Positions 22,157 to 29,976 of a stretch of 64,000 nt of DNA are shown here, piece by piece. Below the pieces are notes generated by a model. The model was not told the DNA's origin, did no database searches, and worked only from the letters and a program-made list of their open reading frames with translations. The DNA lies in the NCBI GenBank assembly GCA_035296565.1, contig DATHAQ010000028.1, forward strand, positions 114,349 through 178,348, given 5' to 3'. The position numbers were made by a program, and so were the translations under genes. How positions within the stretch are numbered: the first letter of the stretch is position 1; the number at the start of each line of letters is the position of its first letter. Source of the stretch: JACCZR01 sp035296565 (lineage in GTDB: Bacteria > Actinomycetota > Thermoleophilia > Solirubrobacterales > Thermoleophilaceae).

Positions 22157-24145
22157 ATGGACCCGGTGCGGCGCTCGAAGACGCTTGCTTGGTCGCTTGG
22201 CGCCCTGATCGCGGCCCTAGTCCTCGCCGTGCTCATGCTCGTGGCCGGGGCAGGCGAGCGCCACGAATTCTGGGGCGACGCGCTCGCGGTGGTCGCCGTA
22301 TTCACCACCACCGGGGTTGGCCTCGCGATCACAGCCCGCCAGCCCGGCAACCGCATCGGTTGGCTACTGATGCTGAACGGCCTCCTCCTTGTCCTGTCAG
22401 GACTCGCAGAGGGCTGGGCCGCCTACTCCGCCGAGCACCCGGGCGCCCTGCCCGGCGAGCGGCTCGCGGCCGTATGGGACACCAACGGCTGGCCGCTCCT
22501 GTTCGCGGCCATCGTCGCTCTGGCGTTCGTCTTCCCGGACGGCCGCCTCCCGTCGCGGCGCTGGCGGCCAGCGGTGGCGCTAGCCGTGGTCGCGTTCTCC
22601 TGCACGCTGCTGGGCGGCCTGCTCTCGGGGGACCGGCTCGACGAGCCCTTCGAGCACGTCCGCCCGCTCGACGTGCTGCCGGGGGCGACGAGCGGTGCAC
22701 TGCAGGGGCTCGGCCTGCTCGGCATGGTCATTGCGTTCGTGCTGGCGTTGAGCGCCCTGGTGGTCCGCTTCCGGCGGGCCGAGGGCGAGCAGCGGACCCA
22801 GATCAAGTGGATTGCCTGGGCCGGAGCGTTCATCCCGCTCTCCATCGTCCTCGGCACGCTCGACCCCAGCGACGCCCCGGGCATCGCGACCTTCGTCGGC
22901 CTGGTCCTTGTGGAGATCGCGATTCCGGGAGCCATCGGCGTCGCGATCCTGCGCTACCGCCTCTACGACATCGACCGGCTGATCAGCGCCACGCTGGTCT
23001 ACGCCGTTCTGACGGTCTGCCTGGGCACCTCGTTCGCCGCCGTGGCGCTGGTCCTCGGCATCGTCCTGGGCGGGGGCTCGGTCGCCGCGACCGCGGCGGC
23101 CACCCTGGCCGTGACGCTCGCCTTCCGGCCCCTGCGCGATCGCGTGCAACGGCTCGTGGACCGGCGCTTCGACCGGCTGCGCTACGAGGCAAATCGGCAG
23201 GTCGACGCCTTCCTCGCCGAGCTGCGCGAGGGCCGGGCCCAGCCCGAGGCGGTGGGCGCTGTGCTGGCCGTCGCGGTGTCCGACCCCAGCCTGCGCGTGT
23301 TCTTCTGGCTGCCCTCCGAGGGACAGCACGGCGACGACGCCGGCCACCCCGTACCGGTCCTGCCCGCCGAGCCGGCCGGGAGGACTCCGGTGCGTCGGGG
23401 AGAGCTGCATCTGGCGACGATCGTGCACTTGCCTCAGGCGAGCGGTCCCTCCCCCCTGCTCGATGACCTCATCGTCCGCGCGGGCCTCGCCATCGAGATC
23501 GCACGCCTGCGAGTGGAGGTCCGACACCAGCTGGCCGAAGTCGAGGCCTCGCGCTCGCGCATCGTGTCGGCCGGCCTCGAGGAGCGGCGGCGGCTGGAGC
23601 GGGACCTGCACGACGGCGCGCAGCAGCGGCTCATCTCCCTCGGGCTCGAGCTTCGGCACGCGCAGCACGAGCTCGGCGCGGGTGAGGCCAGCGCGACCCT
23701 GGACTCGGTGGTCGCAGGCCTGACCGACGCCATAACCGAGCTGCGGGAACTCGCCAGTGGCGTGCGGCCGGCCGCGCTGGACGACGGCTTGGCCCCGGCG
23801 CTCGAGGAGCTGGCCGCCCGCGCGCCCATCCGCACGGAGGTCACGGCCACCTCTGAGCGCTTCTCCGCAGACCTCGAGGCCGCGGCGTACTTCGTGGCCA
23901 GCGAGGGCCTTACCAATGCGGTCAAGCACGCCGGCGGGTCGCAGGTGCGCCTCCAGGCCCGCCGCAGCGACGGGCGCCTGGTGTTGCGCGTCGAGGACGA
24001 CGGCCGGGGCGGCGCGGCGCCGGGCGGCGGCTCCGGCCTGGTCGGCCTCGCGGACCGGGTGGCCGCGCTGGGTGGAGAGCTGGACCTGCAGAGCTCCGAG
24101 GGGCGCGGGACCGCGCTGGTGGCGGAGTTCCCGTGCGGACAGTGA
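22157..24145 (+). CDS. membrane sensor histidine kinase (NarL/DesK-type)
   Basis: 662 residues. Seven to eight hydrophobic segments occupy residues 10-320. A cytoplasmic linker follows (FRPLRDRVQRLVDRRFDRLRY). The HisKA_3 dimerisation/phosphoacceptor helix is LERDLHDGAQQRLISLGL with the His in DLHDG. The ATPase domain has the N box SEGLTNAVKHAGG, G1 EDDGRGGA and G2 GLVGLADRVAALGG. The ATG at 22157 follows a G-rich ribosome-binding region. The response regulator gene starts inside its last codons (13-nt overlap), so both are one operon. The signal is unknown. Confidence 0.9.
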   Translation: MDPVRRSKTLAWSLGALIAALVLAVLMLVAGAGERHEFWGDALAVVAVFTTTGVGLAITARQPGNRIGWLLMLNGLLLVLSGLAEGWAAYSAEHPGALPGERLAAVWDTNGWPLLFAAIVALAFVFPDGRLPSRRWRPAVALAVVAFSCTLLGGLLSGDRLDEPFEHVRPLDVLPGATSGALQGLGLLGMVIAFVLALSALVVRFRRAEGEQRTQIKWIAWAGAFIPLSIVLGTLDPSDAPGIATFVGLVLVEIAIPGAIGVAILRYRLYDIDRLISATLVYAVLTVCLGTSFAAVALVLGIVLGGGSVAATAAATLAVTLAFRPLRDRVQRLVDRRFDRLRYEANRQVDAFLAELREGRAQPEAVGAVLAVAVSDPSLRVFFWLPSEGQHGDDAGHPVPVLPAEPAGRTPVRRGELHLATIVHLPQASGPSPLLDDLIVRAGLAIEIARLRVEVRHQLAEVEASRSRIVSAGLEERRRLERDLHDGAQQRLISLGLELRHAQHELGAGEASATLDSVVAGLTDAITELRELASGVRPAALDDGLAPALEELAARAPIRTEVTATSERFSADLEAAAYFVASEGLTNAVKHAGGSQVRLQARRSDGRLVLRVEDDGRGGAAPGGGSGLVGLADRVAALGGELDLQSSEGRGTALVAEFPCGQ

Positions 24146-24768
24146 TCGCCGAGGACCAGGCGCTGCTGCGAGAGGGCCTCGCCCGCCTGTTCGGCGATGC
24201 AGGACACGACGTGGTGGCCACCGTGGGCGACGGCGACCGCCTGCGCGGAGCCGTGAGCGAGCACCACCCCGACCTGGCGGTGGTGGACGTGCGCATGCCA
24301 CCCACCTTCACCGACGAGGGCATCCGCGCCGCCCACTGGATCCGCGACGCCCACCCCGAGGTGGGAGTACTCGTCCTCTCCCAGCACGTCGAGGCGGCGG
24401 GCGCCGCCGATCTCGTGACCCAGAGTGGCTTCGGGTATCTGCTGAAGGACCGGGTGCTCGAGGTGGACGAGTTCATGGAGGCGGCGGAGCGGGTCGCGCG
24501 GGGCGGCTCCGCGTTGGACCCGAAGGTGGTCCAGCGGCTCGTCTCGGCTGACGCGGGTATGAACGAGCTCTCCGAGCGCGAACGCGAGGTGCTGTCGCTC
24601 ATGGCCGAGGGCTTGACCAACGCGGGCGTCGCCCGGCGCCTGTTCCTAACCGAGCGCACGGTCGAGAGCCATGTGCGCAACGTCTTCCTCAAGCTCGACC
24701 TCGCGGCGGAAGAGGACGGCCACCGGCGCGTGCTGGCGGTGCTCTCCTTCCTCAAGCGCTCTCAGTAG
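24133..24768 (+). CDS. LuxR/NarL-type response regulator
   Basis: 211 residues. The receiver domain has the acidic pocket (IAEDQ), the phosphoacceptor Asp in LAVVDVRMPP and the conserved Lys in YLLKDRV. The C-terminal HTH reads LSEREREVLSLMAEGLTNAGV and ERTVESHVRNVFLKL. It overlaps the kinase gene by 13 nt and is its expected partner. The receiver phosphosite followed by PPTFTDEG is typical of the actinobacterial NarL family paired with HisKA_3 kinases. Targets are not visible. Confidence 0.92.
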   Translation: MRTVIAEDQALLREGLARLFGDAGHDVVATVGDGDRLRGAVSEHHPDLAVVDVRMPPTFTDEGIRAAHWIRDAHPEVGVLVLSQHVEAAGAADLVTQSGFGYLLKDRVLEVDEFMEAAERVARGGSALDPKVVQRLVSADAGMNELSEREREVLSLMAEGLTNAGVARRLFLTERTVESHVRNVFLKLDLAAEEDGHRRVLAVLSFLKRSQ

Positions 24769-24834
24769 AGGCACTGAGGGAGGTCTGGTGGCAGCCCCGA
24801 TGACGGGGGCAGCAGCGCGTCGGAGGATGGGGGC

Positions 24835-25401
24835 ATGAAGACCAAGACATCCCTGATCATCACCGTCCTCCTGGCCACCCTGGGCCTGGCCGCTAGTCCC
24901 GCCCAGGCACGCGACCGCACCCTGGTCGTGCCAGGCAAGTCAATCGGCGGGGTCAAGCTGGGCCACAGCCGCGCCAAGGTCAAGCGACTCGAGCCACTGG
25001 GCCACAGCCGCCCGTGGAAGCGCGTGCGCCACGGCAGGCAGACCTGGGAGACCTACCGTGCTCAGCCCTACGGCTCGCAGATGATCATCGGCTTCTCGGG
25101 CCGCCGCTCGGCCTCAAAGGTGCGCTTCATCTCGACCGGCGTCGGTGACTGGCACACCGCGAACGGCCTGGACTATGGCGACTCGAGGGTCGAGGGGATC
25201 GGGCTCGTCGGCGGCGGTGACATCTACAGCAAGGACGGCGACGGCCGCCGCGTCGATGCGGAGTACGGCTTCGACGCCGCCTACCTCGAGCGCCGGTACA
25301 GCGCCCGGCGCTGGTTCTACCTGACCTTCAACACGAGCGGTAGCGATGACGTGTCGCAGTCGCTCGCCGGCTTCGCGCTCTCTTCCCGCCGCATCCCCTG
25401 A
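24835..25401 (+). CDS. secreted protein of unknown function
   Basis: 188 residues. A clear signal peptide (MKTKTSLIITVLLATLGLAA, cleavage near SPAQA-RD) precedes a basic mature protein. Two related short segments occur near the start of the mature part (KLGHSRAKVKRLEPLGHSR), and glycine-rich turns follow (GLDYGDSRVEGIGLVGGGD). I do not recognise the family; a beta-rich extracellular fold is plausible. The 66-nt gap upstream contains a small GC-rich hairpin (near 24801-24819) that could end the response-regulator transcript. Confidence 0.75.
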   Translation: MKTKTSLIITVLLATLGLAASPAQARDRTLVVPGKSIGGVKLGHSRAKVKRLEPLGHSRPWKRVRHGRQTWETYRAQPYGSQMIIGFSGRRSASKVRFISTGVGDWHTANGLDYGDSRVEGIGLVGGGDIYSKDGDGRRVDAEYGFDAAYLERRYSARRWFYLTFNTSGSDDVSQSLAGFALSSRRIP

Positions 25402-25433
25402 GGCAACCAAAGCAACAGATCGGAGATCACCTC

Positions 25434-25721
25434 ATGTCCACCACAGTCAGCCGTTCAGCCGTCGACCTGGGAGAGCAGCGGGCGCGCCCCGGCCTCGCCT
25501 TGGCTCTCGCGCTCCTGGCGATCCCCGGCTCCACCGTGGCCTGGGATCTGCCCGGCGGAGGCTTCGTCTTCGGACTGCCTCTCGCCATCGCCGCGGTCGT
25601 GTTGGGGGTTCAGGCCCGCAAGCGCTCGCAGTCAGGGCGTGGCAAGGCTTTGGCCGCCATCCTGATCGCCGGGGCGATGCTGGTGATGATGGTCCTCTGG
25701 ATCGCCGCCAGCGCCCTGTAG
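25434..25721 (+). CDS. small two-helix membrane protein (DUF4190-like)
   Basis: 95 residues. After a polar N-terminus there are hydrophobic helices (ARPGLALALALLAIPGSTVA, FGLPLAIAAVVLGVQARKR and ALAAILIAGAMLVMMVLWIA). The pattern of a helix, a short loop, then VLGVQARKR before a second helix resembles DUF4190-type small membrane proteins. It has a Shine-Dalgarno-like CGGAGAT 9 nt before ATG. Function unknown. Confidence 0.65.
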   Translation: MSTTVSRSAVDLGEQRARPGLALALALLAIPGSTVAWDLPGGGFVFGLPLAIAAVVLGVQARKRSQSGRGKALAAILIAGAMLVMMVLWIAASAL

Positions 25722-25746
25722 GCGTCACGGCGCGTACGCTCCGAGC

Positions 25747-26376
25747 GTGCGCGCCGGCGACGTCATCTGGAACCCGCTCACCGGGGAGAAGGCGATGCTC
25801 GTCGAGTCGGCCGAGGAGACCGGCGGCGAGCGAATCATCTCGGACTTCTCGGTCGAGCGGGGTGGCTTCGTCCCGGGCGGCGAGCACCTCCACGACCACT
25901 GCGCGGAGCACTTCGAGGTCCGCGCCGGCCGGATCAGCTTCGTGATCGAAGGAGAGGAGCGGGAGCTCGCTGCCGGCGAGCGGCTCACCGTGCCGCCAGG
26001 CACCTGGCACCACTGGTGGAACCCCGGCGGGGAGGAGGTGCGCCTGCGGACCCGGGTGGAGCCGGCGCTGGACTTCGAGCGCGCCATCATGGTGATCTGG
26101 GGCCTGTGCGCCGACGGGCACGCCGACGCGAACGGACGCCCTTCGCCACTGCTCGGCGCCCTCTTGGCCACCCGCTTTCGCCGTGAGATCCGCTTTCGCC
26201 GGCCCCCCGATCTCGTACAGAGGCTGCTGTTCCCCGCCCTCGCTTCCGTCGCCCGCCGGCGCGGCCTCGACCGGACGATCGAGCGCTACCTGGACCCCGC
26301 CACGCACCCTTCGGCGCAGACAGGCATGGGTCGCCTCCCCGAACGCGTGATGCAGCCGGCGGCTGGCGCCCGGTGA
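25747..26376 (+). CDS. cupin-domain protein
   Basis: 209 residues. The cupin core contains GGEHLHDHCAEHFEVRAG (metal-binding His cluster with Glu) and the second motif PGTWHHWWNPGGEEVRL. The C-terminal 100 residues contain basic helical segments (LLATRFRREIRFRRPPDLV). Some cupins of this size act as dioxygenases or sugar isomerases, but no substrate can be assigned. GTG 25747 lies 6 nt after a TACGCT box, so it is likely leaderless. It overlaps moaC by 4 nt. Confidence 0.75.
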   Translation: MRAGDVIWNPLTGEKAMLVESAEETGGERIISDFSVERGGFVPGGEHLHDHCAEHFEVRAGRISFVIEGEERELAAGERLTVPPGTWHHWWNPGGEEVRLRTRVEPALDFERAIMVIWGLCADGHADANGRPSPLLGALLATRFRREIRFRRPPDLVQRLLFPALASVARRRGLDRTIERYLDPATHPSAQTGMGRLPERVMQPAAGAR

Positions 26377-26837
26377 GCGAGCTCTCGCACCTCGACGATG
26401 CCGGGAGGGCCCGCATGGTCGACGTGGGCGGCAAGGCCGCGACCGACCGGCGGGCAGTCGTTCGCGCCGAGGTGCGCATGCGCCCCGAGACCGCGGGCGC
26501 CGTCGCCCGGGGCGACGGGCCCAAGGGCGACGTCGTCTCGGTGGCACGCATCGCCGGCATCCAGGCGGCCAAGCGGACAGCCGAGCTGATCCCCCTCTGC
26601 CATCCGCTGCCGCTTTCCTACGTGGACGTTGCGATCGAGGTGGGCGAGTCCAGCGTGACGCTCACGGCCGAGGCGCGCACTACCGCGGAGACCGGCGTCG
26701 AGATGGAGGCCATGACCGCCGCCTCGGTCGCTGCGCTGACGGTCTACGACATGGTCAAGGGCATCGAGCGCGGCGTGGAGGTGGGGCCGGTGACCCTGCT
26801 GGAGAAGACGGGCGGCAAGGAGGACTGGCGGCGGTGA
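26373..26837 (+). CDS. moaC: cyclic pyranopterin monophosphate synthase
   Basis: 154 residues, full length. It converts the 8-cyclo-GTP product of MoaA to cPMP in molybdenum cofactor synthesis. The motifs AARMVDVGGKAAT-like start, KGDVVSVARIAGIQAAKRT, LIPLCHPLPLSYV, ETGVEMEAMTAASVAALTVYDM and the C-terminal KTGGK are all present. The start is GTG 26373 in a 4-nt overlap with the cupin gene. mogA follows with a 4-nt overlap. No other moa gene is in the window. Confidence 0.95.
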   Translation: MSELSHLDDAGRARMVDVGGKAATDRRAVVRAEVRMRPETAGAVARGDGPKGDVVSVARIAGIQAAKRTAELIPLCHPLPLSYVDVAIEVGESSVTLTAEARTTAETGVEMEAMTAASVAALTVYDMVKGIERGVEVGPVTLLEKTGGKEDWRR

Positions 26838-27298
26838 GGGCCGGCGTGATCACGGTGTCCAGCTCGCTGGCCCGCCGAGGCGGCGACGACCGTTCCGGCG
26901 ACCAGCTCGTGGAGCTGTGCACCGCGGCCGGGCTCGAGGTCAGCCACGAGCTGCTCCCCGACGACCGCGCCGCGATCGCGGCCGCGCTGCGCCGGCTGGC
27001 CGACGAGGAGGGCGCCCGCTTCGTGTTCACCACGGGCGGCACCGGGCTGACGCCCGACGACGTGACGCCCGAGGCCACGCGCGACGTGATCGACCGCGAG
27101 GCGCCAGGCTGGGCCGAGGCGATCCGGGCCGACTCGCGCGGCCACACGCCGCTGGGAATCCTCACGCGGGGCATCTCGGGGGTACGAGGCCGCACGCTGA
27201 TCGTCAACTTCCCCGGCAACCCCAAGGCGATCGGCCAGTCGTGGCCGGTCGTCGAGCCCACGATCAAGCACGCGGCCGAGACCCTGGAGCGGGGCTAG
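26834..27298 (+). CDS. molybdopterin adenylyltransferase MogA/MoaB
   Basis: 154 residues. It adenylates molybdopterin before metal insertion. The conserved TTGGTGLTPDDVTPEATRDV, APGWAEAIRAD and LIVNFPGNPKAIGQS segments identify the family, and the substrate-binding Asp is in TPDD. It is coupled to moaC (GTGA overlap). The TAG stop shares the palindrome CTAG with the stop of the convergent VOC gene. Confidence 0.92.
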   Translation: MRAGVITVSSSLARRGGDDRSGDQLVELCTAAGLEVSHELLPDDRAAIAAALRRLADEEGARFVFTTGGTGLTPDDVTPEATRDVIDREAPGWAEAIRADSRGHTPLGILTRGISGVRGRTLIVNFPGNPKAIGQSWPVVEPTIKHAAETLERG

Positions 27299-27759
27299 CC
27301 GGCCATGGCCTTGGCGGCTCGCTCCTCCATCTCCTCCGGCGGCACGTCCTCCACGTGCGTGGCGATGTTCCAGTGGTGGCCGAACGGGTCCTCGAACTGG
27401 CCGCTGCGGTCCCCGTAGAACTGGTTCTCGACGGCACGCATCTCGGTTGCGCCCGCGTCGAGGGCGGCCTGGTGGACGGCGTCGACATCCTCCACGTAGA
27501 CGTGGATGGTCACCGGGGTGCCCCCCACGGTCTTCGGTCCCAGCGCCCCGGAGTCGGGGTGCTCGTCGGCGAGCATGATCACGGCGTCCCCGACATCGAT
27601 CTCCGCGTGACCGAGCTTGCCGTCGGGGCCCGGCATACGGGCACGCTCGGTAGCGCCGAGCACCCGGCAGTAGAAGTCGATCGCCTCCGCGGCGCCGTTC
27701 ACGTGTAGGTATGGCGTGACCCGCGGATAGTTGTCCGGGATGGGCTTGACCTCGGCCAT
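27295..27759 (-). CDS. VOC family protein, PhnB-like
   Basis: 154 residues. It contains YPRVTPYLHVNGAAEAIDFY, LGHAEIDVGDAVIMLADEHP and the C-terminal FEDPFGHHWNIATHVEDVP. This is the PhnB/glyoxalase-like single-chain VOC pattern of two beta-alpha-beta-beta-beta units. The conserved His and Glu could bind metal, but the reaction is unknown. ATG 27759 follows a GGAGG-type ribosome-binding site 7-8 nt upstream. It is convergent with mogA, and both stops overlap in CTAG. Confidence 0.8.
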   Translation of the reverse strand: MAEVKPIPDNYPRVTPYLHVNGAAEAIDFYCRVLGATERARMPGPDGKLGHAEIDVGDAVIMLADEHPDSGALGPKTVGGTPVTIHVYVEDVDAVHQAALDAGATEMRAVENQFYGDRSGQFEDPFGHHWNIATHVEDVPPEEMEERAAKAMAG

Positions 27760-27834
27760 TTCGCGCCTCCTTCTCCTCGCTGGCGTTGCGCGGCGTGTGC
27801 CTTGTTCCCACTTATAGCCGAGCGGGCGCCGCCG

Positions 27835-27840
27835 TAGGGT
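27835..27840 (+). promoter_or_regulatory. -10 box (TAGGGT) of the ccm-hem operon
   Basis: TAGGGT ends 9 nt before GTG 27850. No ribosome-binding site intervenes, so the ten-gene operon probably starts with a nearly leaderless mRNA. A second AT-rich element (TTATAG, 27812-27817) lies further upstream and is an alternative. Confidence 0.4.
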
Positions 27841-27849
27841 TTCGCGCGG

Positions 27850-28476
27850 GTGAACGCGGCGATCGAGCTCGAGTGCGTGGAGCGCCGCTACGGCGAGCGC
27901 GTGGCCCTGGCCGGAATCAGCGCGACCGTCGGGGAGGGCGAGACCCTCACCGTGCTGGGCCCCAACGGCGCGGGCAAGACCACGCTGCTCAGGGTGCTGG
28001 CCACGCTACTGCGCCCGCACGGCGGTCGGGCGCGAGTGCTCGGGGCCGAGCTGCCGGACGAGGCCTGGAAGGTCCGCGGCAACGTGGGCCTCCTTGGCCA
28101 CGAGCCGCTGCTCTACCGCGACCTCAGCCCGCGCGAGAACCTGCTCTACCACGCGCGCCTGCATCGGGTGGGCGAGGAGCGCGTGGGCGAGGTGCTGGCC
28201 GCGGTAGGCATGGAGGGCCGCGCGGAGGAGCCGATGCGCGAGCTCTCGCGCGGGATGGTGCAGCGCGTGGCGAGCGCGCGGGCGGTGCTTCACGACCCGC
28301 CGCTGCTCCTGCTCGACGAGCCGCGAGCCGGGCTCGACCCGGCCGCCGCCGAGCTGCTCGAGCCGCTGCTGGGGAGGGCCTCGGGGCGCACGCGCGTGCT
28401 GGTGACCCACGACGTCGAGCAGGGCCGCGCCGAGGCCGATCACGTGCTGGTGCTCGAGGACGGGCGTGCGGCGTGA
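27850..28476 (+). CDS. ccmA: heme exporter ATP-binding subunit
   Basis: 208 residues. ABC ATPase with Walker A LGPNGAGKTTLLRVL, a Q-loop region, the signature variant ELSRGMVQRVASARA, Walker B LLLLDEPRAGLD and the H-loop LVTHDVEQ. The small size, together with the adjoining CcmB and CcmC genes, identifies the CcmA subunit, which powers haem handling for cytochrome c maturation (System I). The start is GTG 27850. It overlaps ccmB by 4 nt. Confidence 0.9.
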   Translation: MNAAIELECVERRYGERVALAGISATVGEGETLTVLGPNGAGKTTLLRVLATLLRPHGGRARVLGAELPDEAWKVRGNVGLLGHEPLLYRDLSPRENLLYHARLHRVGEERVGEVLAAVGMEGRAEEPMRELSRGMVQRVASARAVLHDPPLLLLDEPRAGLDPAAAELLEPLLGRASGRTRVLVTHDVEQGRAEADHVLVLEDGRAA

Positions 28477-29138
28477 TCCGCTCGGCCTCGGCGATCCTGC
28501 GCAAGGACCTGCGCCTGGAGGCGAGGACGAAGGAGTCCGTGCCGGCGATGCTGCTGTTCAGCGTCACGGCCTTCGTCCTGTTCCACTTCGGCCTGGACCG
28601 CGACTCGCTCGACGGCGAGTTGGCGAGCGGCGTGCTCTGGGTCACGCTGCTGTTGGCCTCGGTCATCGGGGTAACGCGCCTGTTCGCCGCCGAGCGCGAG
28701 CAGGGCGGCATCGACGGTCTCCTTCTCTCCCCCGCCGACCGCACCGGCCTGTTCCTGGCCAAGGCGGCGGCGCTGTTCGTCTACCTGGCGCTGGTCGAGC
28801 TGGTGGCACTCCCGGCCTTCACGCTGCTGCTGCTCGGGCCGGGGCTGCAGCCGGAGCTGCTGTTGATCCTGCTCCTGGCCAACCTCGGGCTGGCGAGCGT
28901 CGGCGCGCTGGTCAGCGCCCTTGCCAGCGAGGGGCGGGCGCGGGAGCTGGTGGTACCGCTCATGCTGCTCCCCCTGCTGACGCCGCTGCTGATCGCCGCG
29001 GCCGGCGCGACCGAGCCGCTGTTCAGCGGTGACGGGGGCCCCGAGGACCTCGGCCGCTGGCTGGGGCTGCTCAGCCTCTACGATCTGGTGTTCGTACTCC
29101 TGTCAGTGGCCGTGTTCGACTACCTCCTCGACGATTGA
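28473..29138 (+). CDS. ccmB: heme exporter membrane subunit
   Basis: 221 residues with six hydrophobic segments. The N-terminal ILRKDLRLEARTKESVPAM and FAAEREQGGIDGLLLSPAD loops are typical of CcmB. It forms the membrane part of the CcmAB transporter. It starts at GTG 28473 in a GTGA overlap with ccmA and ends in a TTGA overlap with ccmC. Confidence 0.9.
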   Translation: MIRSASAILRKDLRLEARTKESVPAMLLFSVTAFVLFHFGLDRDSLDGELASGVLWVTLLLASVIGVTRLFAAEREQGGIDGLLLSPADRTGLFLAKAAALFVYLALVELVALPAFTLLLLGPGLQPELLLILLLANLGLASVGALVSALASEGRARELVVPLMLLPLLTPLLIAAAGATEPLFSGDGGPEDLGRWLGLLSLYDLVFVLLSVAVFDYLLDD

Positions 29139-29827
29139 CGTACGCAAGGGGCCTCAAGCCGCTCTCCATCGCCACCGTGGTGGCGACCGTCGTCGGCTTC
29201 GCGCTCGTCTTCTTCTACGCGCCGGTCGACGCCGACCAGGGCTTCGTCCAGAAGATCTTCTACGTGCACGTGCCGATGGCGATCGTGGCGCTGTGCGGCT
29301 TCGTGGCCGGCGGCATCATGGCCATCAAGCACCTGCGCTCACGCGATCCCTCGTGGGACATGCGTTCCTACGTCGCCATCCACATGTCGATCATCCTCGG
29401 CCTGGGCGTGCTGATTACCGGGGCGATCTGGGCCAAGGCCTCCTGGGGCCACTGGTGGGTGTGGGACGAGCCGGTGCTGGTCTCCTTCCTGGTGGTGTTC
29501 CTGCTCTACTGCGTCTACTACCCGCTGCGCTTCTCGATCGAGGACCCCGAGCGCCAGGCGCGAGCGTCGTCGGTGTTCGCCATCGCCGCCGGCGCCTTCG
29601 TGCCGATCAACTTCGCGGCGGTCCGCCTCGCGGAGAGCTTTACCCATCCGCGCGTGCTCTCGCAGACCGGCGGCGACCTGCCAGGCGAGATGCGGCTGAC
29701 CTTCCTCGTCTGCCTCGCCGCCATGAGCCTGCTGTTCGTGACGCTCTGGAAGCTCGAGCTGACCTCCAAGCACGCCGCGATGAGCCTCAAGCGCCTGCGC
29801 ACGCGGTTGGCCGCCGCGCCCTCCTGA
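29135..29827 (+). CDS. ccmC: cytochrome c biogenesis heme-handling protein CcmC
   Basis: 230 residues with six membrane helices. It contains the tryptophan-rich WWD-type haem-binding segment SWGHWWVWDEPVLVSF, and the conserved His candidates in KIFYVHVPMA and AIHMSIIL. CcmC binds haem and passes it to the CcmE chaperone; ccmE is not visible in the window. The start is TTG 29135, overlapping the ccmB stop (TTGA). Confidence 0.9.
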   Translation: MTYARGLKPLSIATVVATVVGFALVFFYAPVDADQGFVQKIFYVHVPMAIVALCGFVAGGIMAIKHLRSRDPSWDMRSYVAIHMSIILGLGVLITGAIWAKASWGHWWVWDEPVLVSFLVVFLLYCVYYPLRFSIEDPERQARASSVFAIAAGAFVPINFAAVRLAESFTHPRVLSQTGGDLPGEMRLTFLVCLAAMSLLFVTLWKLELTSKHAAMSLKRLRTRLAAAPS

Positions 29828-29976
29828 TGCCCGCCCTGCCGCTCGACGAGGCGGGCAAGTACGTGGCCGGCGCCTACGTTGTGTTCGTGGCGCTGATCCT
29901 CATCTACGTGGCCATACTGGGGGCGAAGATCGCCCGGATCGCCCGCGAGATCGACGAGATGGCCTCCGAGAAATGA
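29827..29976 (+). CDS. CcmD-like small membrane protein
   Basis: 49 residues with a single membrane helix (YVAGAYVVFVALILIYVAIL) followed by a basic/acidic tail (GAKIARIAREIDEMASEK). Size, topology and position immediately after ccmC match CcmD, which stabilises the CcmC-haem-CcmE complex. ATG 29827 overlaps the ccmC stop by one base (TGATG), and its own stop overlaps hemA (ATGA). Too short to identify by motif alone; the context carries the call. Confidence 0.75.
   Translation: MPALPLDEAGKYVAGAYVVFVALILIYVAILGAKIARIAREIDEMASEK

Noticed and set aside
22580..24301. 573-codon antisense frame opposite the first histidine kinase
   Set aside because: Its composition (Gly/Arg/Ala/His-rich) is that of a shadow frame, while the sense frame has all kinase motifs.
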